Shown here piece by piece: positions 1-6,744 of a DNA stretch of 9,426 bases. Numbering within the stretch: the stretch's first letter is position 1; each line of letters starts with the position of its first letter. The stretch is from a bacterium (GTDB lineage: Bacteria > Krumholzibacteriota > Krumholzibacteriia > JACNKJ01), in NCBI GenBank assembly GCA_014382085.1, contig JACNKJ010000160.1:1-9426 (forward strand), written 5' to 3'. The position numbers and the translations under genes are program-made. Below the pieces are notes generated by a model. It made no database searches and was not told where the DNA came from. It saw only the letters and a list, made by a program, of their open reading frames with translations.

Positions 1-1052
1 TTCAGGACTATGAGTCGGAGGCATTCCGTATCGAGGGGTTCACCATTCGCAACGGTCGCTGTGGAGAGGGAACTCCCTACGGCCGGGGCGGTGGAGGCCT
101 CAAGGTCTATCACGCCTCGCCCCGGCTGGTAGATCTTGTGATCGAAGACTGTGTGTCCGAAGTGCTCGGCGGAGGTGGGTTCTTTTGCGCAAGCAACGCG
201 ATCGCTTGCGAGGGCATCGAGCTACGAAGAAATCAAACCCTCAATCCCGCGGCCTTTGGCGGAGGACTCTATTCAGAGTCCTTTGAGATGACGCTCGATG
301 GCGTTGTTTTCGATGGCAACAGATCCAATAAGGGTGGTGGCTTCTACTCGACCAATTCCACGCAATTGCATTTGCGAAACGCGACTTTCCACGACAACTC
401 CGCTCTGGAGGCAGGTGGCGCCATTTGCATTGACAATGGCGGCGAGATATTCATGGAGTCGTCCTGTCTTGCCTGGAATTCGGCACCCTTGGTTGGTGGC
501 TTCTACCTTGACGGAGTTCCGGATACACTCTCTTTAGCCTGCTCAGATTTTTTCGAGAACACGGGCGGAAGCTTTAGTTCTAGCATTGCAGACACCGTGG
601 GTGTGAACGGAAACATTGGCGAGGATCCTGTCTTCTGCAATCCGCCTCTCGGGGATTTACACTTACAAAACAACTCCCCCTGCCTTCCTTGGAACAATGA
701 TTGTGGAGTTCTGATGGGTGCGCTGGGTGAAGGCTGCCTTCCTACACAGATTCCGGAGGAAGTCCTGCCCGTGGCAGCCGGTCTGCAGCCCAGCCACCCC
801 AATCCTTTCAATCCGAGTACAACGATTACATTCACACTCTCAGAATCCGAGCAAGTTCAACTGGCCGTCTACTCCCTGTCGGGTCGTCGAGTAATAGAAC
901 TGCTGGATGCTAAGCATCTTGAGGCCGGTCAGCATCGTCTAATCTGGTCCGGAAGAGACCAATTCGGAAAACCTGTATCCTCCGGTGTCTACTTTCTGCA
1001 CTTCGAGGCTGGAGGCTTGAGGGGCCGCCAAAAACTTGTTCTGCTTAAGTAG
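1..1052 (+). CDS. Secreted parallel beta-helix protein with C-terminal sorting tail (5' end outside window)
   Basis: Only the last 349 residues are present; the frame is open from base 3, so the start lies upstream of the window. The visible part has two sections. About residues 1-240 contain irregular Gly-rich repeats with GGGG, GGGF, GGAI and GGFY turns alternating with short hydrophobic strands, typical of right-handed parallel beta-helices (pectate-lyase-like or Pmp-like surface proteins). A DPVFCNPPLGDLHL segment and paired cysteines close the helix. The last roughly 90 residues begin with HPNPFNPSTTITF and run through YSLSGRRV, SGVYFLHFEAG and KLVLLK. This is the FlgD-Ig-like or type IX-type C-terminal sorting domain that directs export and surface anchoring in FCB-group bacteria. 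Substrate or ligand is not readable, and no catalytic residues can be assigned. GTG at 138 is only an internal codon, not the start. Confidence 0.85.
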   Translation, partial: QDYESEAFRIEGFTIRNGRCGEGTPYGRGGGGLKVYHASPRLVDLVIEDCVSEVLGGGGFFCASNAIACEGIELRRNQTLNPAAFGGGLYSESFEMTLDGVVFDGNRSNKGGGFYSTNSTQLHLRNATFHDNSALEAGGAICIDNGGEIFMESSCLAWNSAPLVGGFYLDGVPDTLSLACSDFFENTGGSFSSSIADTVGVNGNIGEDPVFCNPPLGDLHLQNNSPCLPWNNDCGVLMGALGEGCLPTQIPEEVLPVAAGLQPSHPNPFNPSTTITFTLSESEQVQLAVYSLSGRRVIELLDAKHLEAGQHRLIWSGRDQFGKPVSSGVYFLHFEAGGLRGRQKLVLLK

Positions 1053-1076
1053 GTACAGAAGAGTGCCGCTCCTCGA

Positions 1077-1105
1077 TTGACTTGCCGGCGCGTGTCGAAG
1101 ATATT
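1077..1105 (+). promoter_or_regulatory. Sigma-70-type promoter, probably giving a leaderless mRNA
   Basis: TTGACT (1077-1082, 5 of 6 to consensus) is followed after 17 bp by GATATT (1100-1105, 4 of 6). Only 6 bases separate the -10 box from the ATG at 1112, so transcription should begin at or within a base or two of the start codon. No Shine-Dalgarno sequence precedes that ATG, as expected for a leaderless transcript. Confidence 0.5.
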
Positions 1106-1111
1106 CCTTCT

Positions 1112-2641
1112 ATGCGCAAGCTCCCGATATTCTTCGCACTGCTGATTCTGGCCGGCTGCGGCTCGGTCAATGATCCTGTTGAGGAAAACTTCCAAACTCT
1201 ATACTGGGCCATCGAAGAAAACGGAGTGCTGCGCGGCGTTGCCTCTCGCCATGACGAGTGGTGCGCATGTGACAGTAAGAGCTTCATAAGTCAGTGGACA
1301 ACTCCCCGCGAGCACTACGTTCAATCCTGCAGTATCGAGTACCAGCGGCAATCGGGCCTGCTGGCGAGCTACGATTGGATCCTGAACAATCAGGTAACGT
1401 CCGGAGGCGGCGACGGTTTGCGCGGTCGGATCGCACCTGAAGCGGGTGGGGACTACGCCTGGCTGGCCACGGGCTGGGGCGAGCTCGATCTGCGCCGCCA
1501 CCTGGCCCCGGCTGCCCAGCCTCCCATTCCGCTCGATCCGCGCTCGCCATTTTCCTTCGAGCTCCTCGCCGCCACCTGGGACAATGCCGGCCGCCCCGAC
1601 AGCCTCGATTTGAGCATTTTGCGCATTGGGGATCCGCGTGAAATTCAGGATCCCATGGAGGTGCGTCTTTACCATGAAGGCGCTCTCGACGCGGGCGGTT
1701 TTCCCGTGTTGGGTTTCCACCTGACCGGCGGCGATGAAACGCTACACTTCAAAACCTTCAGCAACGAGTTTCCCGTTCTCTGGGCGAGCCTCGCCTGGGG
1801 GTTTGCCATGCAGTATTTGGGCGAAAGCGGATTGAACATCGAAGCCTTTTCGCCCACCTACCCCGATGCCCTTGGGTATTCCAAAGAGTCCGTCCAATTT
1901 CAAGGATCCTCGGGCCTGCTGCAGGGAAATCTACTTCTACCCGACGGCACAGGACCCTTTCCCGGTGTGCTTGCTCTTTCAGGCGGTGGTCTGGTGGATC
2001 GAAACCAGGGCGCGCTACTCAGCTCGCTTTCCCATGAACTGGCTCAAGCCGGATATGCGGTTTTGATTTATGACAAACCGGGAGTTGGAGAATCCGAAGG
2101 CGAGCTTGCTGCGCTGGGGCTCGAGGCTCGCCAGGAAAACCTGGACACCGCGCTAGACTTTCTGGCGGCCCACGAACACGTGGACACAGAGAGAATATCA
2201 CTCTTGGGTTATGGTGAAGGTGGCGCTCTCGCGCTGGAAGGCGCCCGTCGGCTTGAGGCCGATGCGGTGGTCGCCTTGTCGCCGTGGATGAATCGCCCGG
2301 AAGACTTAGCCGCAATTCCCGAGGCCGTAGACGACCTCTTCATGCTGATGGATCTCACATGCTACGGCAGCAAGTATCTGGATCGCTCAGGTTTCGATCC
2401 GGCGCTCTATCTTCCGCCCCTCGACATACCCGTGCTGCTTTGTGCCGCCACCTGGGATCGGCGTAACTCGTCCCGGGATGTGCATGATCAGATCGACATG
2501 ATTCTGCAGGGAGACGCGGATCTGGATTTCTACGAGTACGACTCCATGAGCGCGGCCTATAATTATAGTACGCCCGATTCACCTGTGGACGCCCAGGTGG
2601 CCGCCGAGATCATCACCTGGTTGACGGCGAACCTGCCCTAG
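1112..2641 (+). CDS. Lipoprotein with degenerate alpha/beta-hydrolase domain
   Basis: The protein is 509 aa from ATG 1112. It starts with a lipoprotein signal peptide (MRKLPIFFALLILAGC, lipobox LAGC, lipidated Cys16). A TTG 30 bases upstream in frame would hide this signal and lies inside the promoter, so I rejected it. Residues about 20-260 form an N-terminal domain I do not recognise. The C-terminal half is an alpha/beta hydrolase of the S33/dienelactone-hydrolase type: SGGGLVDRN, IYDKPGVGESEG, then the nucleophile elbow. That elbow reads GYGEGG, so the serine of G-x-S-x-G is Gly368 (GGT). Asp449 in the TWDRRN segment fits the acid position. The segment where the catalytic histidine normally sits, around DSMSAAYNY (477-485), has no histidine. 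The fold is clear but hydrolytic activity is doubtful; it may be a binding pseudoenzyme. It is likely an envelope protein facing the periplasm or surface. Its stop overlaps that of convergent xseB. Confidence 0.8.
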   Translation: MRKLPIFFALLILAGCGSVNDPVEENFQTLYWAIEENGVLRGVASRHDEWCACDSKSFISQWTTPREHYVQSCSIEYQRQSGLLASYDWILNNQVTSGGGDGLRGRIAPEAGGDYAWLATGWGELDLRRHLAPAAQPPIPLDPRSPFSFELLAATWDNAGRPDSLDLSILRIGDPREIQDPMEVRLYHEGALDAGGFPVLGFHLTGGDETLHFKTFSNEFPVLWASLAWGFAMQYLGESGLNIEAFSPTYPDALGYSKESVQFQGSSGLLQGNLLLPDGTGPFPGVLALSGGGLVDRNQGALLSSLSHELAQAGYAVLIYDKPGVGESEGELAALGLEARQENLDTALDFLAAHEHVDTERISLLGYGEGGALALEGARRLEADAVVALSPWMNRPEDLAAIPEAVDDLFMLMDLTCYGSKYLDRSGFDPALYLPPLDIPVLLCAATWDRRNSSRDVHDQIDMILQGDADLDFYEYDSMSAAYNYSTPDSPVDAQVAAEIITWLTANLP

Positions 2642-2868
2642 TCTTCCTCGGAGGCCGGCAGCTCTTCGAGAACCTTGCTTACTTCCACTTCCGCGGCCTG
2701 GATCTTCTCGCGACAGTGCTTCACCAATTCGCTGGCCCGCTTCACACGCTCGGCCAAAGAATCCAAGTCGCTCTCCTCCGCTTCCAATTCTTCGAGAATA
2801 GCGTCCAGGTCGGCAATCGCCTCCTCATAGGTCAACTCGGCCGCAGCCTTCTTCTTCTTTTCGCTCAT
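2638..2868 (-). CDS. xseB: Exodeoxyribonuclease VII small subunit
   Basis: The 76-aa protein is of the usual XseB length. After a Lys-rich start it carries the family core LTYEEAIADLDAILEELEAEE, then a second helix containing VKHCREKIQAAEVEVSKVL. XseB is a helical-hairpin protein, and several copies bind the elongated C-terminal helices of XseA to form cytoplasmic exonuclease VII, which degrades single-stranded DNA from both ends to short oligonucleotides. Its ATG overlaps the xseA stop in an ATGA junction, and GAGGA (2875-2879) sits 6 bases upstream inside xseA, so translation is probably coupled and the two subunits are made together. The stop overlaps the stop of the convergent lipoprotein gene, leaving no intergenic room for a terminator. 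Confidence 0.95.
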   Translation of the reverse strand: MSEKKKKAAAELTYEEAIADLDAILEELEAEESDLDSLAERVKRASELVKHCREKIQAAEVEVSKVLEELPASEED

Positions 2869-4310
2869 GTTTCGTCCTCTATTTCCGTCTTGATCGTTTC
2901 GCTTACGATTCGGCCCTGGGCGAGCCGCGTCTTTAAAGTCGCACCCGGCTTCGCATCTCGCGCCGAACGCAGGGCCTTGCCACCAGGACCATAGGTGATG
3001 GAAAACCCCCGTTCCAATACCCGCACGGGATCCAGCAATTTCAGCCGTTCCTCGCGATGGCTGATGCTCCGCAGGACCTCGTTCAGCTTCCGCGCGGAGT
3101 TGCGATGAAGGGCCTGGCTGCGCTCATTGAGGATTTTCCCGCGGCGGCCGAGGTCTCCCATAATACGCCGCGGCGCAATGCGCGCTTGCCGGGTCTTCAG
3201 GTGCAGGGTCGCTCTCTCCAGCGCACCACGAGAAAGTCGCGGCAGCAAGGCACGTCGACGAGACAAGCCCTCCCGAAGGCGCGAAAGTCCGCGCTCCACC
3301 AGGCGTTGGAATCGGTGGCCGCGTTCATCCAGTTCCGCGCGTTCTTCACGTAAGAGACCTTCAGCCATAAGCCGAATCTCTCGGCCGCGCTCGTTGATAG
3401 CGTTCAGAAAGCTTTCCACGCGCTCGGTTAAAAACTGAGCTGTGGCCGTAGGCGTTTTGAAAGCTCGGTGAGATAACTCGTCGGCCACGCTTCGATCGAT
3501 CTCGTGGCCGATGCCCGTTAGCACCGGCAAGGGACTGGCGGCGATGGCTCTGGCGATGGCCTCGCTGTCAAAGGCGGCCAGGTCGCTACGACTTCCGCCG
3601 CCACGAATGAGCACGATAACATCCAGGCCTTGCGCTCTCCGCCCGAACTCTTCCAAGGCGGCCGGCACTGTAACTTCAGCCTCGGCGCCCTGCACTCGCG
3701 CATCCAGGGTGAAAATTTTGAAGGCCAGGCCATAGAGGCCCAACTCCTTGGTGAAGTCGTGGTAAGCCGCGCTTTCCACGCTGGTCACCAAACCCACACG
3801 AAGGGGCACTAGCGGAAGAGGAAGGCTTCGGTTCTTCTCTAGAAGTCCTTCTGCGGCCAGCGTTCGCAGCAGTCGTTCCCGGTCCAATTTTTGTGCGCCT
3901 AGGCTGGCCTCCACATCGATGTCCTCGATGATCAGGGAAAGCCGACCGCTTCTCACATAGAGATCGGGGTTCACCTGAAAATAGACCTGCATGTCGTCCA
4001 GATCTCCACCCAATTCCCGGATAGCCGATTCGAGTTTTCCCCTGACTCCACGCCACATGATCAGATTCACCACGGCTTCGGCCTGGGCCTCCTCGGCGCT
4101 TTCCCGCTCTTGCAGCTCGAAATAGACGTGGCCCCCGCGGGAATAGCTGCGCGTAAATCCCGAGACAAATCCCTGAATGCGGAAGCTTCCAAAAGCCCCC
4201 TTCACCAAGGACTTGACCCGCTCATTAAATTGGGAAACCGTCCAAGCCGAGGGCTCAGGGGCCTCGGATTCCGGATCTCGTGAACTGAAAAGATCTGCCT
4301 GTTCGCTCAT
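2865..4310 (-). CDS. xseA: Exodeoxyribonuclease VII large subunit
   Basis: This is the 481-aa catalytic subunit of exonuclease VII, a cytoplasmic single-strand DNA nuclease used in repair and recombination. Residues about 22-130 form the N-terminal OB-fold (WTVSQFNERVKSLV, GHVYFEL). The catalytic core includes RGGGSRSDLAAFDSE (236-250) and GIGHEIDRSVAD (266-277), with the conserved His269 and Asp272. A long Arg/Glu-rich helical stretch follows for XseB binding, then the conserved tail LDPVRVLERGFSITYG. I chose ATG 4310 because GGAGGT lies just upstream (4314-4319) and homology begins soon after; an in-frame start at 4376 would add 22 unlike residues and run through the intergenic palindrome. 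The gene is divergent from gpmI and overlaps xseB by 4 bp. The 21-residue acidic N-terminal extension (SSRDPESEAPEP) is longer than in many homologues. Confidence 0.96.
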   Translation of the reverse strand: MSEQADLFSSRDPESEAPEPSAWTVSQFNERVKSLVKGAFGSFRIQGFVSGFTRSYSRGGHVYFELQERESAEEAQAEAVVNLIMWRGVRGKLESAIRELGGDLDDMQVYFQVNPDLYVRSGRLSLIIEDIDVEASLGAQKLDRERLLRTLAAEGLLEKNRSLPLPLVPLRVGLVTSVESAAYHDFTKELGLYGLAFKIFTLDARVQGAEAEVTVPAALEEFGRRAQGLDVIVLIRGGGSRSDLAAFDSEAIARAIAASPLPVLTGIGHEIDRSVADELSHRAFKTPTATAQFLTERVESFLNAINERGREIRLMAEGLLREERAELDERGHRFQRLVERGLSRLREGLSRRRALLPRLSRGALERATLHLKTRQARIAPRRIMGDLGRRGKILNERSQALHRNSARKLNEVLRSISHREERLKLLDPVRVLERGFSITYGPGGKALRSARDAKPGATLKTRLAQGRIVSETIKTEIEDET

Positions 4311-4345
4311 TGTACCTCCAAAGCCAAGCTGGAACATGGAAGGGG

Positions 4346-4361
4346 CCCTGTCAAGACAGGG
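4346..4361. promoter_or_regulatory. Perfect 16-bp palindrome, possible operator
   Basis: CCCTGTC-AA-GACAGGG consists of two perfect 7-bp inverted arms around two bases. It lies in the 114-bp gap between divergent xseA and gpmI and ends 3 bases before the -35 box of the gpmI promoter. Read on the minus strand it contains an exact TTGACA -35 hexamer, but I find no convincing -10 box at the right distance toward xseA. Size and placement fit a dimeric repressor site; a 2-base loop and no T-run argue against a terminator. The regulator is unknown. Confidence 0.45.
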
Positions 4362-4364
4362 TGC

Positions 4365-4393
4365 TTGCCGGCCCACTCGACGACACTTATACT
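4365..4393 (+). promoter_or_regulatory. Sigma-70-type promoter of gpmI
   Basis: TTGCCG (4365-4370, 4 of 6) and TATACT (4388-4393, 5 of 6) are separated by 17 bp. A transcript would start near 4400 and give a leader of about 25 bases before the gpmI ATG at 4425. Confidence 0.6.
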
Positions 4394-4424
4394 AGCGCTC
4401 TTAACCCGAGCCCCGGATGGCCCT

Positions 4425-5969
4425 ATGCGCTCCCTCCCCCGCACCGCCACTCTTCTCATCTTAGACGGATGGAATCTCGGCAATAGTTCAGATACGAATG
4501 CAATTCATTTAGCCAAGACACCCTATCTTGACAAAATTATGACAAATCATCCCTGGACTTGGATCGCCTCCAGCGGCCGTGATGTGGGCCTGCCCGAGGG
4601 CCAAATGGGCAATTCCGAGGTGGGCCACCTAAACCTGGGTGCAGGGCGTATTGTGGACCAGGATATCACCCGAATCGACAAGTCTATCGAGGAAGGTGAG
4701 CTCGGGCGCAATAAAACGTGGATGGAGTTGGTGGATTCGGTCTCGGAAACCGGTGGCACCCTTCACCTTCTCGGCTTGGTCTCCAACGGAGGAGTCCACA
4801 GCTCACTTATGCACCTAGAAGCCCTAATTAGAAGAGCTGCCGGCCGGCGGCCCGTTCGCCTGCACGCCTTTTTGGACGGCCGGGACACGCCGCCCAAGGC
4901 CGGTGCCGGATTTCTGCGCCAGATCCAGGGCTGGGCCGACGAGATTAACACGGCCGGCGGCGATTTCGCCGTCGCCTCCATCGGCGGTCGGTATTGGGGA
5001 ATGGACCGCGATCGCCGTTGGGATCGAGTTGAAAAGCATTGGCGCACAATGGTTTTGGGAAAGGGACCCAAGGCCCAAGACCCCGTTCAGGCCATTGAAT
5101 CGTCCTATGCGGAGGGTGTCACCGATGAATTCGTTCGCCCGATCACCCTGGTGGGCGAAGATGGGAAGCCCTTGGGAAAAATCAGAGAGGGCGACGGCGC
5201 TTTCTTTTTCAATTTCCGCGCCGACCGCGCCCGCCAGCTCACACGCGCCTTCACCGACGCCTACTTCGACGGTTTCCGGCGGGACTACTTCCCCCGCATT
5301 CGCTTTGCGACCATGACGCAGTATCACAAGGATTTCGAAATCCCCATCGCTTTTCCACCGAGACCCCTCGAAGGCATTTTTGCCGATGTCCTTGCCGCAC
5401 AAGGGCTTAAAAACTTGCGGCTGGCCGAAACCGAGAAGTATGCCCATGTGACTTTCTTCTTCAATGGCGGCGTTGAAGAACCTTGGCCCGGCGAACATCG
5501 CATTCTGGTGCCCTCACCTCACGTGGCCACCTATGACCTTCAGCCCGAGATGAGTCTTCCCCTGGTCACCAAACACTTCGTCGAGCAGTCGGAGAAAGGT
5601 GAATATGACGCCCATGTTGTCAATTTCGCCAATTGCGACATGGTAGGGCACACGGGGGTTTTGAGCGCTGCGGTCAAGGCCGTGGAGGCGGTGGATTCTG
5701 CGGTTGGACTTGTGACCGAGGCGGCCCTGGACCGAGGTGGATTCCTTATTATCACCGCCGACCATGGCAATGCCGAGCAAATGTGGGATCCTAAAACTCA
5801 AGGGCCACACACTCAGCACACCACCACCCCCGTGCCCATGATCCTTGTGGATCCTCAATGGAATGGGCAACTTAGCGAGGGGCGCCTGTCGGATATCGTG
5901 CCCACACTGCTCGCTCACTCCGGCCTTGAAGCCCACTCGCTCATGACGGGCAGGGATCTCCGATTATAG
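4425..5969 (+). CDS. gpmI: 2,3-bisphosphoglycerate-independent phosphoglycerate mutase
   Basis: This 514-aa enzyme, the normal length for the family, interconverts 3-phosphoglycerate and 2-phosphoglycerate in glycolysis and gluconeogenesis in the cytosol, using two Mn ions and a phosphoserine intermediate. All hallmarks are visible: LLILDGWNLG with metal ligand Asp14; GQMGNSEVGHLNLGAGR with nucleophile Ser64; GGVHSS (His125); FLDGRDTPP (149-157); FNFRADRAR (263-270); EKYAHVTFFFNGG with Lys338; CDMVGHTG with Asp405 and His409; ITADHGNAEQM with Asp446 and His447; and His465. The nucleophile separates this from the cofactor-dependent GpmA family. I chose ATG 4425 because homology begins right after it; an ATG at 4365 would overlap the promoter. 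The Shine-Dalgarno is weak (GGATGG at 4415-4420). It is a monocistronic unit, divergent from xseA. Confidence 0.97.
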   Translation: MRSLPRTATLLILDGWNLGNSSDTNAIHLAKTPYLDKIMTNHPWTWIASSGRDVGLPEGQMGNSEVGHLNLGAGRIVDQDITRIDKSIEEGELGRNKTWMELVDSVSETGGTLHLLGLVSNGGVHSSLMHLEALIRRAAGRRPVRLHAFLDGRDTPPKAGAGFLRQIQGWADEINTAGGDFAVASIGGRYWGMDRDRRWDRVEKHWRTMVLGKGPKAQDPVQAIESSYAEGVTDEFVRPITLVGEDGKPLGKIREGDGAFFFNFRADRARQLTRAFTDAYFDGFRRDYFPRIRFATMTQYHKDFEIPIAFPPRPLEGIFADVLAAQGLKNLRLAETEKYAHVTFFFNGGVEEPWPGEHRILVPSPHVATYDLQPEMSLPLVTKHFVEQSEKGEYDAHVVNFANCDMVGHTGVLSAAVKAVEAVDSAVGLVTEAALDRGGFLIITADHGNAEQMWDPKTQGPHTQHTTTPVPMILVDPQWNGQLSEGRLSDIVPTLLAHSGLEAHSLMTGRDLRL

Positions 5970-6023
5970 GATCAAGAATCTGACAATTTTACGTTTTGGA
6001 ATCCCGAATATATTTCAGGATAA

Positions 6024-6047
6024 AAAAGGCCTGGACAAAGCCCTTTT
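6024..6047 (+). terminator. Weak terminator-like hairpin after gpmI
   Basis: AAAAGG (6024-6029) can pair with CCTTTT (6042-6047), and the inner C/G can extend the stem with a bulge. The four Ts are part of the stem and a G follows at once, so this is a poor intrinsic terminator. It is the only candidate seen just downstream of gpmI. Confidence 0.3.
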
Positions 6048-6230
6048 GCGACCCTAGAATCGGTGCAGAGTAGCAACTAAGCGTAGCATCTGTGCAGCTT
6101 GTGTCGCGGCCCCCTTAGCCCTCTCAAAGCCACTCCTCGTATGCCAGGCGTTTGATGGTTTCTTGGCCCTTCTACAGGCTGCACTCTTTTATACATACAT
6201 CTCTATTCTATCTAATATTTTCGATTTCCC

Positions 6231-6258
6231 TTGCTACTACGCTTCAATTTACTAAAAT
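6231..6258 (+). promoter_or_regulatory. Sigma-70-type promoter of the zinc-motif protein gene
   Basis: TTGCTA (6231-6236, 4 of 6) and TAAAAT (6253-6258, 5 of 6) are 16 bp apart within A+T-rich DNA. The expected start near 6265 gives a leader of about 40 bases, with AAGGA (6290-6294) upstream of the ATG at 6304. Confidence 0.55.
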
Positions 6259-6303
6259 AACGAAGTCACTAACCCATTAACGCTCAACAAAGGATGGGAC
6301 CTA

Positions 6304-6621
6304 ATGAGCGTCAAAGAACTAGGTAAGGCCTTCGAGGCGCTGATACAAGATGTCAGCGAGAAGACGGCGCGCATTACGATCAAAGAGATGCCGACCCAGG
6401 AGGATCTCAAAAACCTCGAGGATAGGATCAAGAATATCGAGGCGACACTGGGTCACATCCTAAAAAAATCTGGCGGAAACCCCCTGCGAAAATCCAATCG
6501 CGGGCGGAAGCCGGGACCGGTTCGCATTTGTGCTGAAGAGGGATGCAGTCGCCCCGTGGTCGCACGAGGCCTGTGCAGCATGCACTACCAGCGTTGGCGG
6601 GCCGAGCAGGCGGAAGAATAG
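6304..6621 (+). CDS. Small predicted DNA-binding protein: coiled coil, AT-hook-like patch, C/H zinc motif
   Basis: The 105-aa protein has no export signal, and I do not recognise a named family for the whole. Residues about 5-55 are helical with heptad-like spacing (EDLKNLEDRIKNIEATLGHI), suggesting a coiled-coil oligomerisation segment. Residues 62-73 are basic, with RGRKPGP (66-72) resembling an AT-hook or the GR-K-P loop of H-NS-like proteins. The C-terminus carries Cys76-x4-Cys81-x9-Cys91-x2-His94 in the context CSRPVVARGLC-HYQRW. That short zinc-binding signature recurs in small bacterial and phage DNA-binding proteins and next to some HNH nucleases; no HNH catalytic residues are present here. 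The layout suggests an oligomeric nucleoid-associated protein or regulator. It has its own promoter, lies behind unusually A+T-rich DNA that it might itself bind, and ends at a strong terminator, so it is probably monocistronic. Function is inferred, not shown. Confidence 0.8.
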   Translation: MSVKELGKAFEALIQDVSEKTARITIKEMPTQEDLKNLEDRIKNIEATLGHILKKSGGNPLRKSNRGRKPGPVRICAEEGCSRPVVARGLCSMHYQRWRAEQAEE

Positions 6622-6639
6622 CCATCCGCTTCGAAATGG

Positions 6640-6666
6640 CCCGGGCCTTGGCCCGGGTCTTTTTTT
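6640..6666 (+). terminator. Strong intrinsic terminator
   Basis: CCCGGGCC (6640-6647) and GGCCCGGG (6650-6657) form a G+C-only stem, realistically 7 bp with a CTTG tetraloop, followed by TCTTTTTTT. It lies 18 bases after the stop of the zinc-motif protein gene. Confidence 0.92.
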
Positions 6667-6685
6667 GTCTACCCGCCACCGGGGC

Positions 6686-6713
6686 TTGACCCCCCTCCGG
6701 GGATTCCTATTAT
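6686..6713 (+). promoter_or_regulatory. Sigma-70-type promoter of the ferredoxin gene
   Basis: TTGACC (6686-6691, 5 of 6) and TATTAT (6708-6713, 5 of 6) are separated by 16 bp. CCGGGG occurs on both sides of the -35 box (6679-6684 and 6697-6702). The expected start near 6720 gives a leader of about 55 bases. Confidence 0.65.
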
Positions 6714-6726
6714 GTGCAAACCGGCT

Positions 6727-6744
6727 GGCGGGTTTTGGCCCGCC
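6727..6744 (+). promoter_or_regulatory. Hairpin in the ferredoxin 5' leader
   Basis: GGCGGG (6727-6732) pairs with CCCGCC (6739-6744) across a TTTTGG loop, and TTT follows. It lies inside the predicted leader between the promoter and the Shine-Dalgarno. The short T-run makes it a marginal terminator; it could be a weak attenuator or an mRNA-stabilising stem. Confidence 0.4.

Larger units (their letters stand above)
5970..6303. other. 334-bp gene-free region, right part A+T-rich
   Basis: I find no convincing coding frame or tRNA here. The left part holds a weak terminator-like hairpin (6024-6047) and nested short direct repeats between 6063 and 6097 (GTGCAG at 6063-6068 and 6092-6097, enclosing GTAGCA at 6070-6075 and 6083-6088). 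By hand count about one third of 6181-6290 is G+C, well below the neighbouring genes. That part contains the promoter of the 6304 gene. Confidence 0.6.

Noticed and set aside
1082..1111. TTG start extending the lipoprotein by 10 residues
   Set aside because: It would bury the lipobox signal peptide and lies inside the predicted promoter; ATG 1112 fits better.
4326..4354. xseA promoter on the minus strand using TTGACA inside the palindrome
   Set aside because: The best -10 at 17 bp spacing is CAGCTT (2 of 6), and a transcript from it would start at the Shine-Dalgarno, so I did not list it.
4311..4376. Longer XseA start at 4376
   Set aside because: The added 22 residues are not family-like and span the intergenic palindrome, while GGAGGT lies just before ATG 4310.
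4365..4424. Longer GpmI start at 4365
   Set aside because: It would start in the -35 box of the gpmI promoter and add residues before the conserved N-terminus.
4824..5498. 224-aa open frame on the minus strand inside gpmI
   Set aside because: It is a long shadow of a strongly recognisable gene with no family-like motifs of its own.
5970..6303. tRNA, small protein gene or CRISPR in the gene-free stretch
   Set aside because: No cloverleaf, no regular repeat-spacer pattern and no frame with a credible start and Shine-Dalgarno was found.
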